Positions 44,759 through 55,700 of a stretch of 64,000 nt of DNA are shown here, in pieces. Location: contig JALMQS010000085.1 in assembly GCA_024734495.1 (NCBI GenBank), positions 14,112,048-14,176,047 on the forward strand, written 5' to 3'. The translations under genes were made by a program, and so were the position numbers. This DNA comes from Forficula auricularia (Eukaryota > Arthropoda > Insecta > Dermaptera > Forficulidae). Position 1 is the first letter of the stretch, and every line of letters begins with the position of its first letter. The notes under the pieces are model-generated. The model made no database searches. It saw only the letters and a list, made by a program, of their open reading frames with translations, and had not been told where the DNA came from.

Positions 44759-44859
44759 TTAAACTCCTGATGATGGACTAATAATCCGAAATATATTGAG
44801 TTTGTATAAACCTCTTTGAGTTTTATTTCATTCACAGTGAAACTACACACCCTTTACTC
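44759..44859 (+). mobile_element. 101-bp hammerhead-headed insertion in the RT gene
   Basis: An exact 8-bp duplication, TATTAACT (44751-44758, 44860-44867), borders a 101-bp insert that splits the RT codons ...ASSVL and TNLDL. The insert starts with the hammerhead motif and ends TTCACAGTGAAACTACACAC plus CCTTTACTC. It has no coding capacity, so it was mobilised by another element's machinery. Confidence 0.85.
44761..44803 (+). ncRNA. hammerhead ribozyme motif, core intact
   Basis: AAACTC, CTGATGA, stem II TGGA-CTAATAA-TCC, GAA, ATATAT, T, GAGTTT. AAACTC/GAGTTT form a 6-bp stem I. Both core boxes are intact, and the cleavage position would be T before GAG. ATATAT is self-complementary, again pointing to a stem III shared between two molecules. 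Confidence 0.72.
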
Positions 44860-45720
44860 TATTAACTAATTTAGACTTATGCAAACTTAAAAACTGGGGA
44901 TACCAAAACTTAGTTAACTTCAATGCAGTGAAAACTCAGTGTTGCCTTATTTCTAGACGCGTCGATAGAAACCTCCCAGACATATCATTCGATTCAAACT
45001 CCCTGGAATTCAGGGATAAAATTTCAATGCTAGGCGCCTGACCTTTCTTGGAATGACCATATCTCAACCACTGCTAAAGCTGCAGCGCGCAAGCTTGGTC
45101 TCCTATTTAGGTCTAGACGCTATTATACTCCCAGTCAACTTCTTACACTGTATAAGGCTCAAATTCGCCCCTGTCTCGAATATGGCTTTCATCTGTGGAG
45201 AGGGGCCTCCAAGCATTCTCTTGCCACACTGGATGCAATTAAGAAGCGAGCAATTAAACTAATAGGAGACCCGGCCCTAACTAACTCAATCGACTCCCTG
45301 GTTCATCGAAGAAACGTTTCTGCCCTTTCCCTGTACTACAGATATTATCATGGTGACTGTTCAGTCGAGCTGAAATCAATTATCCTAAATTACCCTAAAG
45401 CCCTCTTTAAGAGAAACAGACGGTTTTCGAAAGCTCAGCACCCCTTCGCTGTCAAGTTGGATAAAAATCGAACTAACTAACTCTTTTATTCCTATGACCT
45501 CCAGAGACTGGAACTCGCTCCCACCCACCGTCTTCCCCGCGACTTATAACCTTCAGCTGTTTAAGACCCGTATCCACAGATACCTTCGACCCCTACCCAC
45601 CCCATAAAAACCCTTCTTCCTTTTTTCACGATGGAGGGGCCAACTCAGGCCTTTAAGGGATGCACCTTTTTTGGTGTAACTCCTTCTCTCATCATTTTCA
45701 TTAAAAAAAAGTCCATATAT

Positions 45721-46503
45721 TCCAACTCCAACCCTGCTAAAAAAAGTCTATAGGAATTGAAAGTAAATAAAAAATATATAATTTATTTTTTTTATAATAA
45801 AGAAATCATATTTTATTAAATATTTCAATATTTACAACGTAACAAATAAATTTACAATAAATTAAAATATTCGTAAAATAACAATAACCAATCAAAAAAA
45901 TCATCTTTATTAAAATATCTTTTTAAATGAAAAAATAGGTTCTTTGTTAATCTACGATAACATTTTATTTAAAAATAAATAGTGAAATATGTTGATTTAA
46001 TCATGAAATTATGGGATTATTAACTATAAAAATGTATATTGAAATCAACGCATGCAACCAGGGACATCTGAGGGTTGCTCGGCCTAATGCTCTGGCCAGC
46101 TTTGCCCCTGATGTGCCTGAAACCAGTTTTTTATGAGTAATTAATCAGGAATAGTTTCTAAGTTTGTCTAAACTATGGGTGTTATTTGACATGCTTTTGA
46201 TCCAAAATAAATTACACAATTGAATGAGAACGATATTAAGAAAGGAAAAAAATATAACCAAATGATTTTAAATGATATAATTACAATTATTAGTAAATAA
46301 CATAATCGTGTAGCATTATATTCAAATGGTTTAAATTTTACTCTTATATTTTAAATTTCACTACTCCAATTTGAAAACTACTTTATTCCTATCTTAAATA
46401 AAAATTGTCTTTATTCATCAATACGCTTGTAACTTTAAATTTGGGTGAATCAATTTCAAAATAGAATTAAATTAATATTTGAATGAGCATTGAAAATCGA
46501 TTT
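45721..46503. other. AT-rich non-coding sequence
   Basis: A GC-richer patch near 46050-46130 resembles a transposon end but is unassigned. No gene. Confidence 0.45.
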
Positions 46504-46908
46504 CAGTAAAGCCCCGGTAATTCGATCCTTAAATTATGTTAGAGTATAAAACGAGGCTCTATTTTAAAACAAAAGATTAAGGATAATTTCTTTATAATTT
46601 AAATTCGTGTTTCTTTTCAATATTATCCCATAACTAATGATATATTCGCATCGCTCTAGGGCGTATGCATGCGTACTTTGAAATTTCTCAGCAAAAATGA
46701 CAAGTGCGCATGCGCAGTACGTGTGCCCGTGTACCCAAGTTGAATTTCCCGTTAAGACAAGTATGCATTGTGTTGTTTAATATTTTATTGTACTCATTAA
46801 ACATTTACTTACACATTACCCTTAGTTATATTCTTATTTCGGGATTATCTGAGTATTCTTTGTAATGCGAGGTACCCTCACTCAGTACGAATTACCGAGG
46901 CTCTACTG
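46504..46908. mobile_element. pogo/Tigger-like MITE with NRF1-type motif
   Basis: CAGTAAAGCCCCGGTAATTC at the left mirrors GAATTACCGAGGCTCTACTG at the right; CAGT ends are typical of pogo/Tigger elements. TA follows the right end only. Inside, TGCGCATGCGCA (46707-46718) matches the palindromic NRF1 binding consensus. Non-coding. Confidence 0.7.
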
Positions 46909-48110
46909 TAATTCAATTTTGAAGTTAAAAAGGTGTAGAATAAAAATTACAAATTTAAAGTGTAAAAGAATATGAGAAAAAATAATAATTAAAGGAACTA
47001 TTTAAGAAAACTAAATTTGTTTACGTTGAAATATCTCAAGATGTTTTTCATATGAATAATAAAAATTCATATTTGACTATAAAAATATAATTATTTTAAT
47101 TTCTATAGTCAACTAATAAAATACTGCATGAAATAAAACATTATTTACAAATATAATTTTTTTAATAGAAATAGATCTGAAAAAATAATGATTATTCTTA
47201 ATTCATGAGACATTTTTATAAAAAAAACAATGAAAATTATATTTTCTATGCATATATAAATTTCATTTAACAGTGCCAATTGCTAATCCTAAATGACTAA
47301 TTCTTTTAGAAAAAAAAAATCATTGGTAAAGTTCAGACAGTATTTAAGCTTTATTCTCACTATGTAGTTTTTCTGAGAGCAGAAATTGCAAAAACAGTTA
47401 AAATATTTTATATTAAAATAAAAAAAAATTATATATTATATTGATAGTCTTCGAATGTTTTTAAATTTCTGCTATATCAGAAAACAACATAGTTGGACGT
47501 TACCCAAAAATATATATTCATAAAACAACTTATGAAATATTCAAGCTTTGGAGGTGAATTTAATGATTTGGAAAATTATTTCAAGCTAAGCAACCTCTGG
47601 AGCAAATAGAAAATTTATATCTATCGAACATTCGTTAAAAGTTAAAGATTTCAAATTAAATTCTAATTTTAATTCTTTTAAATTAGGAACCCGAAAAATT
47701 GAATTATCTAATGTCGACCTTTCGACTAAACATTTAATGTTCATCGGGACAAGAATATTATTTTTTTAACAAGTAATGTTATTGTTTTTGTTGTAAATAT
47801 CCATTGAAAAAGAAGAGAAGTGTAGCTTAAATTCATCGACCCGCAAAACGTGGAAATCCTCTAAAATAATTAGATCAAATAAGGCAATTTTCCTTTCTAT
47901 CGTTGAGGTCGAAAAATGAAATTAATTATAAATGATATTTTTTAGATAGTGCATTAAAATGCGAAAGCCTCTTTGGGTCTCTATATATAAGATGATTCAT
48001 AAGTCCCTCAGGGGTTTCGATAATACGAACCATGCAGGATACAACTGAAATGCTCAATCAGTGGATAAAGTGTCTCTCTTCAAGTTTCATTCATAATTAA
48101 GCCGTGTAGA
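46909..48110. other. AT-rich non-coding sequence
   Basis: No gene or clear element seen. Confidence 0.5.
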
Positions 48111-48114
48111 TTTA

Positions 48115-48366
48115 GGGGCAGTTTTATGTCGGTTGGTAAAGTCTTTGTAAAAGTTGACATAAGGTAAGACCTTAGAATTCGGGATGGCCATCAGATGAAA
48201 GTACGTGTCATCTATAGCCAATCAGATATCTGATAGTAGAATTTGATGAATCTGATAGCCAATCAGATGAAAGTGCGTGTTATCCGGCCGGGCACAAGGT
48301 GAATTCTAAGGTTTTACCCTTTGTCAACTTTTACAAAGACTTTACCAATCGACATACAACTGGCCC
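48115..48366. mobile_element. Harbinger-like MITE, copy 3
   Basis: GGGGCAGTTTTATGTCGGTT to CGACATACAACTGGCCC, flanked by TTA on both sides (48112-48114, 48367-48369). The subterminal box GGTAAAGTCTTTGTAAAAGT is shared with copy 4. The loop contains a short tandem of CAATCAGAT units. Confidence 0.82.
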
Positions 48367-48406
48367 TTAGTCACTAGAACACAGACATAATGAATATAGC
48401 ATAAAG

Positions 48407-48550
48407 GAAAACAAAGCTTTCTCCATATTAGAATTTGTTGAATGGAAGCCGCTTGTATCTGTAGAACAAAGATTTCGTAGGAAATATCAATCAAATGTAC
48501 AACTGCAGATAACAGAATTTTTGCGTGGTAAACGAAGTTTCAGCAAGTAA
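48407..48550 (+). pseudogene. remnant of a transposon helix-turn-helix protein (tentative)
   Basis: A 47-codon frame reads FSILEFVEW, VSVEQRFRRKYQ and ends ...GKRSFSK before a stop. This pattern (an acidic helix, then VQRxFRRKY) recalls the N-terminal helix-turn-helix of insect transposon-associated DUF4817-type proteins. No further domain is readable downstream, so the assignment is weak. Confidence 0.3.
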
Positions 48551-48957
48551 AAAGCTTTCTTTTTACCAGTGAAAGTCATCATTTGGTTATGACTGTCTTC
48601 TAGAGGATAAATCTATAAGTAGCCTACGACCTGAAGCTTGGACAGAAGCTCTGTCCACTGAGGGGTATTATCAAGTTTGTTGTATTGATCACCAAAACCT
48701 GGTACTTATAACTTGGTGAATAAATAATTTAAGGGGTAATAGGAGAAGTAGAGAACCGTTAAGATTTGGCCTGTAAGAATATAGGGGGGTTCAACGGGAC
48801 GACCTCCAATTCAAGTGAGCAGAATAACAATAGTAGCTATAGATCAAAAAAGACTTTGGTTTGAGGGGTAGAATTCGATTCCTTAAGCTCGAGAAGACTT
48901 TAAAAATGGCAAGGCAAACGGCTCTTGTATCCACATCCATAGTTGAGAAGAAGAAGA
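48551..48957. other. unassigned sequence, less AT-rich
   Basis: Short frames only; I recognise no domain. It lies between the helix-turn-helix remnant and the mitochondrial fragment and might belong to either insertion. Confidence 0.35.
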
Positions 48958-49085
48958 AAATACCTTAGGGATAACAGCTTAATTTTTTTTGAGAGTTCAT
49001 ATCGACAATAAAAGAGATTGCGACCTCGATGTTGGATTAAGAGTAACCTGGGGAGCAGAAGTTCCAGGATTGGGTCTGTTCAACA
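48958..49085 (+). pseudogene. nuclear copy of mitochondrial 16S rRNA (NUMT)
   Basis: TACCTTAGGGATAACAGCTT, GAGAGTTCATATCGACAA, GATTGCGACCTCGATGTTGG and GGGTCTGTTCAAC follow in the order found in domain V of animal mitochondrial large-subunit rRNA, the peptidyl-transferase part. Only about 130 bp is recognisable and it is flanked by unrelated nuclear DNA. It carries changes at usually invariant places (for example CAGCTT for CAGCGT). It is not a functional rRNA. Confidence 0.88.
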
Positions 49086-49588
49086 AATCGAAATATAGGA
49101 AACTAATGAAAATTTAGAATCTTTGTTCTTGGCTACTAAACAAATCTAACTATAATTATATTAAAAAAACTGTTAATTTTTATTACAAATGAAACATGTT
49201 CAATCAATGCAATGCACGCATCAAGTTAAAATTCTTTATTTTTTATATGATAAATATAAATAAAATATATAATATATGATAAATAAACTTAATGTTTGTT
49301 TTTTGCGGCTCTCCTATAAGTCACAATTCTGTATATTCTTGCGATACATAATTAAAATAAATACAATTTTCATATTTTTTCAAGAGGTGCAAATTTATTA
49401 TATAATTAAAAATTCTTAATGATTTATAATGATAATTTATTTAAAATTTATATAGTAAATAGTTATTATGCATGGCAAAATAATTTCAAAGTTGTTTTAA
49501 AAAATACATAACATAAATGTGATTATTTGAATAAAATATATTTTTTAACTGATCTATTATTTAATGACTAAATTAATTAATTAGAGTA
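49086..49588. other. AT-rich sequence downstream of the DUF2358 gene
   Basis: This should include the 3' untranslated region of the minus-strand gene. AATAAA occurs on minus near 49394-49399 and could be its polyadenylation signal. Nothing else seen. Confidence 0.4.
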
Positions 49589-49780
49589 CTATTGTAGTTT
49601 TTCAAGAGGAAGCATTGAACATTCTAAACATCGATGATCGGCTTCTAATTTATTTGTAGCAGCTGCTAGAACACTTAATTCATTTAATCCTACAGGTTTT
49701 GTTAGAGCTCCAATCATCATTGATAATTGAGTAGCCAATGAGGGAACTTTGGCCTTCACTTCTTCATCATCGGGCATCAT
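49589..49780 (-). CDS. C6orf136-like: DUF2358 gene, last exon
   Basis: The exon follows the acceptor TTTTTTTTCATAG and encodes [20 protein letters not shown] to ...MLPLEKLQ and the TAG stop. It begins with in-frame ATG codons but the join to ...IAHK in the previous exon shows it is internal coding sequence, not a separate start. Confidence 0.85.
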   Translation of the reverse strand: MMPDDEEVKAKVPSLATQLSMMIGALTKPVGLNELSVLAAATNKLEADHRCLECSMLPLEKLQ

Positions 49781-52700
49781 CTATGAAAAAAAAATGTATA
49801 TATATTTAAGAATATTTATCTATCAAATCTTATTAAATAGACAAAAATTGTTTTTATGAATTAGTCTAAAAATTAGTAGAAAACGCCTTGAAAGATTTTG
49901 AGGAAACAAACTTAAGGTAGTTGTTTCTCGACAATACTAACAAAAGTTAATGCTAGAGTATATAGAACAGTCAATAAGGATTCGCAATCCTAAGCCTACA
50001 ACTTTTTGATGTTTATGTACCGATTCTAGCCAATCCGTGCTCGTTTGACAAATCTGGCAACGCTGTCCGAAGCTTGTATATATTTTATCATAGAAATGTC
50101 AGATAAAAGTACATTATAAAGGGAGATTTATAAAACAAAAAGTTCTTAATAAGCGATTGAAAGCTGTTGCGACATTGGCTGAAGCGAAAAAACGTCAAAA
50201 AGTGTTAAATTTACTTTTTAGGTTAAATAAATGCGTTGTTGCCAGCTTGTTTTAGTGTAAATTTTTTATGCATTTTTCATTATTTATTCATTATTATCTC
50301 AGAAACTGTATTGTAACTATGCATCAAAATTATCTTAAAATATGTATTCCGGTTTATTGTTTAATGTTATTGGTTTAGTTTTTTATAAACAATGGTAAGA
50401 AGCGTTTCTTAATTATAATTAAATATGTATGTAAACTTTCCGATATCCAGTAGTAGTACAATGTATAAAACTCTATCTTTGGAATTTAAAATCTCCGGAA
50501 CTATATAGTTCATAAATTTCGTTTTGCCACCAATCGATGCATAAGTATTTAAATATTAATCTGTTTAAATTTCAAAAAAATCCTAAGAAAACCCAATTGG
50601 TGGAACAACTACCTTAATTAACCTATTTCGAGGAAAAGAAAACAATCCAACCAGGTCTCCATTTTGGAACAAACTATTTAAAAAGATTTTTTAATTCAAC
50701 TAATTATTAATAGATTAATGAATAAAAATAAGAGTGTGAATCAAAATAAAACATATATTGTCGTCTTAGAGTGTAAACCTGCTAAATCCATTTTTTTTAT
50801 CATATATGACATATTAATACCGTTCGAAAGAAATAGAGATAAACATCGTCCAAGTAAAACACCTACTTAAAATTACGATCGTAAGTTGTAGAAAAAAAAT
50901 GTGAAAAATAGTTTCTTTCCTAAACAACAATATTAAATTTTGTTTGTTTTTTTATCTGTCCTGTAAAATATTATTGTTGTGAGTTAGCAGGTTTACACTC
51001 TTAAAGGGGTGACGATATGTGGATTAAAATCGAAGACGTTGAGACAAAAAACGATTTTTTCAATTCGTTTCAACTCGTCTAAAGGTCCTTTAGACTGGCT
51101 CTACATTTAGAGTAAAAATTTTGGAAAAAATAAATTTATTTTAAAATATAATAAAAATGTAAAATGATATAGGTATAATTGAATTAATTTGAAAGTTTAT
51201 AATAGGAAAATAAGGACAAGTTTTTATGTGTGACTTTTTTATTTATTAGCCAACGTTTGGAATAGAAGAGAAAAATTGTTTTTATGTGAATGTGCCAAAT
51301 ATTTTTTTGAAATTTGTGTTTCTGATGGACTTAAATGGTAACGAAGATAAAAAAAAATTTAAAAGAATGTGTGGCATGACTATTTGAGAAGCTCTGAAGA
51401 AGTCGGAAAAGTCGATGAAACGCTGGCTGATATACTGGTATGAAAAAGTTGCACATAAAAACTTATTCTTATTTTCCTGTTGTACAATTTTCAAATTAAT
51501 ACAAATTATGGACGGAAATGATAATAATAAATATAATTGAATGTTGGATTTGTAATTTGTTAGATTTTCGTATGGAATAATGTTTGTTTTCTCAAGAAAA
51601 ACAAATAAAAAAAATTAAATGTGAAAAAACATATTTTGACTAAAATTTTTTAAATAAGATTTTGTAAATTATGTAAAGAGGACGTAATTTTAAAATTGAA
51701 GATGGGTTAAATAAACCGAAACATTTATAATAATAAAATAAAGACAAATTTGTAAAATTTTTAATGTTATGTAGATTAATTAAAAGAATAAAGAATTATT
51801 ATACCTATATGAGAAATTTTAACAATCAAGAGAAAAATAAAAGTGAAAAAACAATAATTAAAAAATATTTTTTATTTATTTTATAGTCCTCGGGAATATA
51901 GCCTATTTTAGACAGCCATATATATGTGTTAATATTATTGAGTAAGCCGATTTTTAGCCGGTCAAATTTTTCATACGCCAGCAAGGCTCGAACCTGCACC
52001 CCCGCCTGAACATTGACATTGGACGATGCTGAGGCGGGCCAGGACGTTAGCTGTCTCGGATAACAGGCTCCCCAATAATTAAAAATAATATTCAAATACC
52101 CCTTTTAACAAAGACAAAAAATTACCGAGGAAAGCTCAGACTTTCGGGTACTACATATACTGGCTACTCAGTCGTGCCCTTTGGCCCCCTCGGACCTTGG
52201 TACTGGGGACAGCATTTCAATCCCCCCCCCAAATCTAAATCAATTTCACTTGCGAAAATTAATCTTACAATTTTTTTGAGACATTCCTATTTCAAACCCT
52301 GGTGAAATATTCATCCACCCCCGTAAGTAAGAGCCTACTCACTAAAAGACTTTCACTTTATTGGTATTCTGAGTTTTGGGATTATTTAATTTAACTTTAT
52401 TTGTAGTCCTCATTTTTATCATTCATGAAATATTTATCCCCTCCATCTATATAAAGACTTCCTTCCTCCCAAATGGCTTGGGTAATAATTCATAAGAATA
52501 GCAACATATTCTAAACATTTACTGAGAATTGATTTTGAACCCCATTCCAACTATTTAAGAGCTCTAAGGGCCAGTTATATGTCGGTTTCTAAAGTCTTTG
52601 TTAAAGTTGACAAACGGTAAAACCTTAGAATTCACCCTGTGCTCGGCCGGATGGCCAATCAGATGACACTCACTTTCATTTGATTGGCCATCCCTACGGG

Positions 52701-55700
52701 ACACAAGGTGAATTTTAAGGTTTGACCGTTTGTCAACTTTTACAAAGACTTTACCAACCGACATGCAACTAGCCCTAAAGTGTCTAATCTAAACAGGAAT
52801 GTAAAACAGCTTTACCAGTCAATAAATAATTAGACCCACTGACTATGTATGGGAGTGAATCGTGGACGAAGACAAAACACAATCAAGAATCTCTAAAGAG
52901 ATGTGAAAGAAAAATATTAAGGACGATATTTGGGCCAGTCATAGACACAGTCACGGGACAATATCGTATCAGGTCAATTTAAGAACTGAGGGATTTATAT
53001 GATGTACCAGATATCGTACATCTCATTAAAGCAAAAAGATTACAATGGATGGGTCATGTTATGAGATCGGACGATAAAACTATCCTAAAAGAAATATGGA
53101 ATGGGACTAGAATAGAGGGATCAGGTCTCCCAGAACTTTAATGTACTGGGAATTTATGAACTTGATGGCGCTACTCAGGATCGAATAGTGTGGAGAAATA
53201 TAATCCATGAGGCCAAGATCCACCCAGGGTTGTAGAGCCGAAGAATAAGTAAGTAAAAATTGTCTATTCATTAAAAATGTCTATTTTTTATAATTTACAA
53301 AGAATCTACTTTATATAATCTACTTACAACCCTAATTTTAAGTTTGTATCATGATGGAAAGTATTCTAAAGACAGAGATCTAGAGATCTATAAATTTCTC
53401 ATATAGGTATGTATTAAAAATTTAATTTATAAAATGTTAACAAGTAAATAATATACCTTATGTGCAATATGTTTATATATAAGACCATCTTCACCAATAA
53501 AAAAAATTGAAAATCCATCGTACCAGCTGTAACATAAATTTATATTGTTAGTTTACTTTCTTTTTAATTTTGTAATCCATTCAATTATTATTTTTTTACC
53601 TTTCTTGCTCATCCATCATTTCTTTCATATTCCAAAGTCGATATTTCCAAAAAGCTACCATCACCTACAAAAAAAGAAATAGATTTAATTTTTGTTTAAC
53701 AATTAAAATAAAAAATAATAAATAAACTGTAATTCAAAATATAGCTAGAGGGTCAGGCAAAATGTATTGCTTCTTATAAAAATTGTTAACTTAAACCACA
53801 AAATAAATAAATACATAGTGTTAAGTTCTTGGTTGATAGAATATATATATATCATCTCTTCTTTTATTAATAATGCTGAAGTTCTCTCACGTTCTTTCTT
53901 AAGGTAGTTCTTTCGCGACAATCTACACAAAAAGTTTTAGTCTCGTAACCACGCTATACATATGAACGGTGTTAAAATTTTAGGTTATGTTTTTTTAACG
54001 TGACTGTACTTCTCACACTACTATAAACTATTTATGAATGGATCGTTTCCAAGCCATTGATCTTATATCCCCACCACTAAAAATAATCGCCCAAATATGT
54101 TTTGTTTTTTATTTTTTATCAAAACTACGAGGTAAATAATTTCAATTTTTTTTAAATTACTCCGAATATATTATTCTAGCAAATATTAGTTTTTCATCAA
54201 GATGATGAAAGTCGTTCAATGAAAAAAAATAAAATAATGATCATTTTCCCAGCCTTTCCCAATCTATCTTATGTAAAATATTTCATTTTTAATTGCCATT
54301 ATTTCATGTTTGGTGTGGTAAATCGTCTTCAAATTTTAACAGTGTGTTTATTATGCTTTTAATGATTTATATTCAAAGTTTCAAAGACTTCTTGAATTTT
54401 TGCATTTTGAAAGAACTACCTTAATTATTTATAATAATGAACTTCTAAATGTGATCTACAATTTAATTCATTGTTAAGCAGAACAGGATATCCTCTTTAA
54501 CACTCAATCCTTGCAAAACGTTGTGTAGACATTGCTTCTTCGATTAATTTGGAATTATGCAGACTTAAAAAATGATCAATGCTGACAAGACGAAATGTTT
54601 TCTAATATCTAGGATCATCTAAGTTATTTCCTTAGATTAAATTTGGAATTTTATGACAAAATCAATATTGACTTTCACGCTGGGGTCTGCTTTTTCTTGG
54701 AATGATCACATTACTTCAGTAGCAAAAGCTAGAGTAAGTTTGGCTTTCTACTCAGGATCAGACGCTTTTTCACATTCACTTAACTTCTTACCATATAAAC
54801 TTGCCATACTTGATGAAATTCAGAGACGAGCTATTAGACCAAGACTAAAGAATATTAGTTATCTTCTTTTAAGTGCCATATCAGGTCTCCCTGACGCTTC
54901 GGCTCCTCTCCACATATACCTGTGTTGAGAGTGTTTAGCTGTTTTTACACAGATATACGGGACCTACTTTTTAACACCGGTTCCGAACGGCTAGTTTGGA
55001 GAGGCTACTAGGCAATCATACTCTTGGTAGGTTGTCATTGCTTTCCAAGAGGAGGCGACTGCAAATATCTGATCTGCCGAGACTCAGTCTCGAACCAGCG
55101 TAGTTCGAGTCAGCGACCCGACACTCTAGCCACTGACCCATAGTCGCCTTTTAATATTAGTTATATAAATATTACTTGACTAATAGAAGATCCAGCCTTA
55201 ACTACTCACTCGATTCTTCCTTCCTTTTATATATTGTAGATACTACCATGGCGTAGATTCTATCGAGATAAAAACAATAATCTCCCCCTAAAGCCTAATT
55301 TACGAGAAACAACAAACAGTCTTTCGCGATCAAAATATATAAATCGAACAAACGCATTCGCCAACTCGTTTATTTATGACTTCTAGAGACTGCAACTCGC
55401 TTCCCACATTTGTCATTTCAACGACATGTGAGTTGTTCTGAGGCCAATGTGATCAAGTTCACTTTTTAGAAATTTTAATTAAACAAATTAGTTTTATAAT
55501 ATTTCTGGAAAGAATTAGGAGGCCTTGGGGAACTTTTGAATATGTAATCAATATGAATAACACTAATTGTGAATTAGTATTTTATTATGTCAGCGGAATT
55601 TTTAGGTGGACAATTTGTACACATTTGTTTCGCCGAAAAACGGCATCATCAGCAACCATTTAAAAAACAATCAATTTCGAAAAATAACACCGTCACTCAC

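Larger units (their letters stand above)
43930..45720 (+). pseudogene. non-LTR retrotransposon reverse transcriptase, 5'-truncated, disrupted
   Basis: The frame runs ...PELAPILSKLY, GTFPEAWKLARIQPIKKKG, NHRPIAITSVLSKIMEKAIN (RT motifs 1-2), then after a MITE QYGFRQSRSTGDILAY, AVALEISKAFDMVWH, GVPQGSVISPTLFLIYIND and YADDSTL (the catalytic YADD). It continues through KLKNWGYQNL and IKKRAIKLIGDPAL to a C-terminus RDWNSLPP...TYNLQLFKTRIHRYL and a stop near 45608, followed by a 3' UTR with CAGGCCTTTAAGGGATGCAC. This is a Jockey/CR1-like RT. Frameshifts, the MITE at 44139-44286 and a hammerhead insertion at 44759-44859 make it inactive. The endonuclease domain is absent. Confidence 0.9.
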
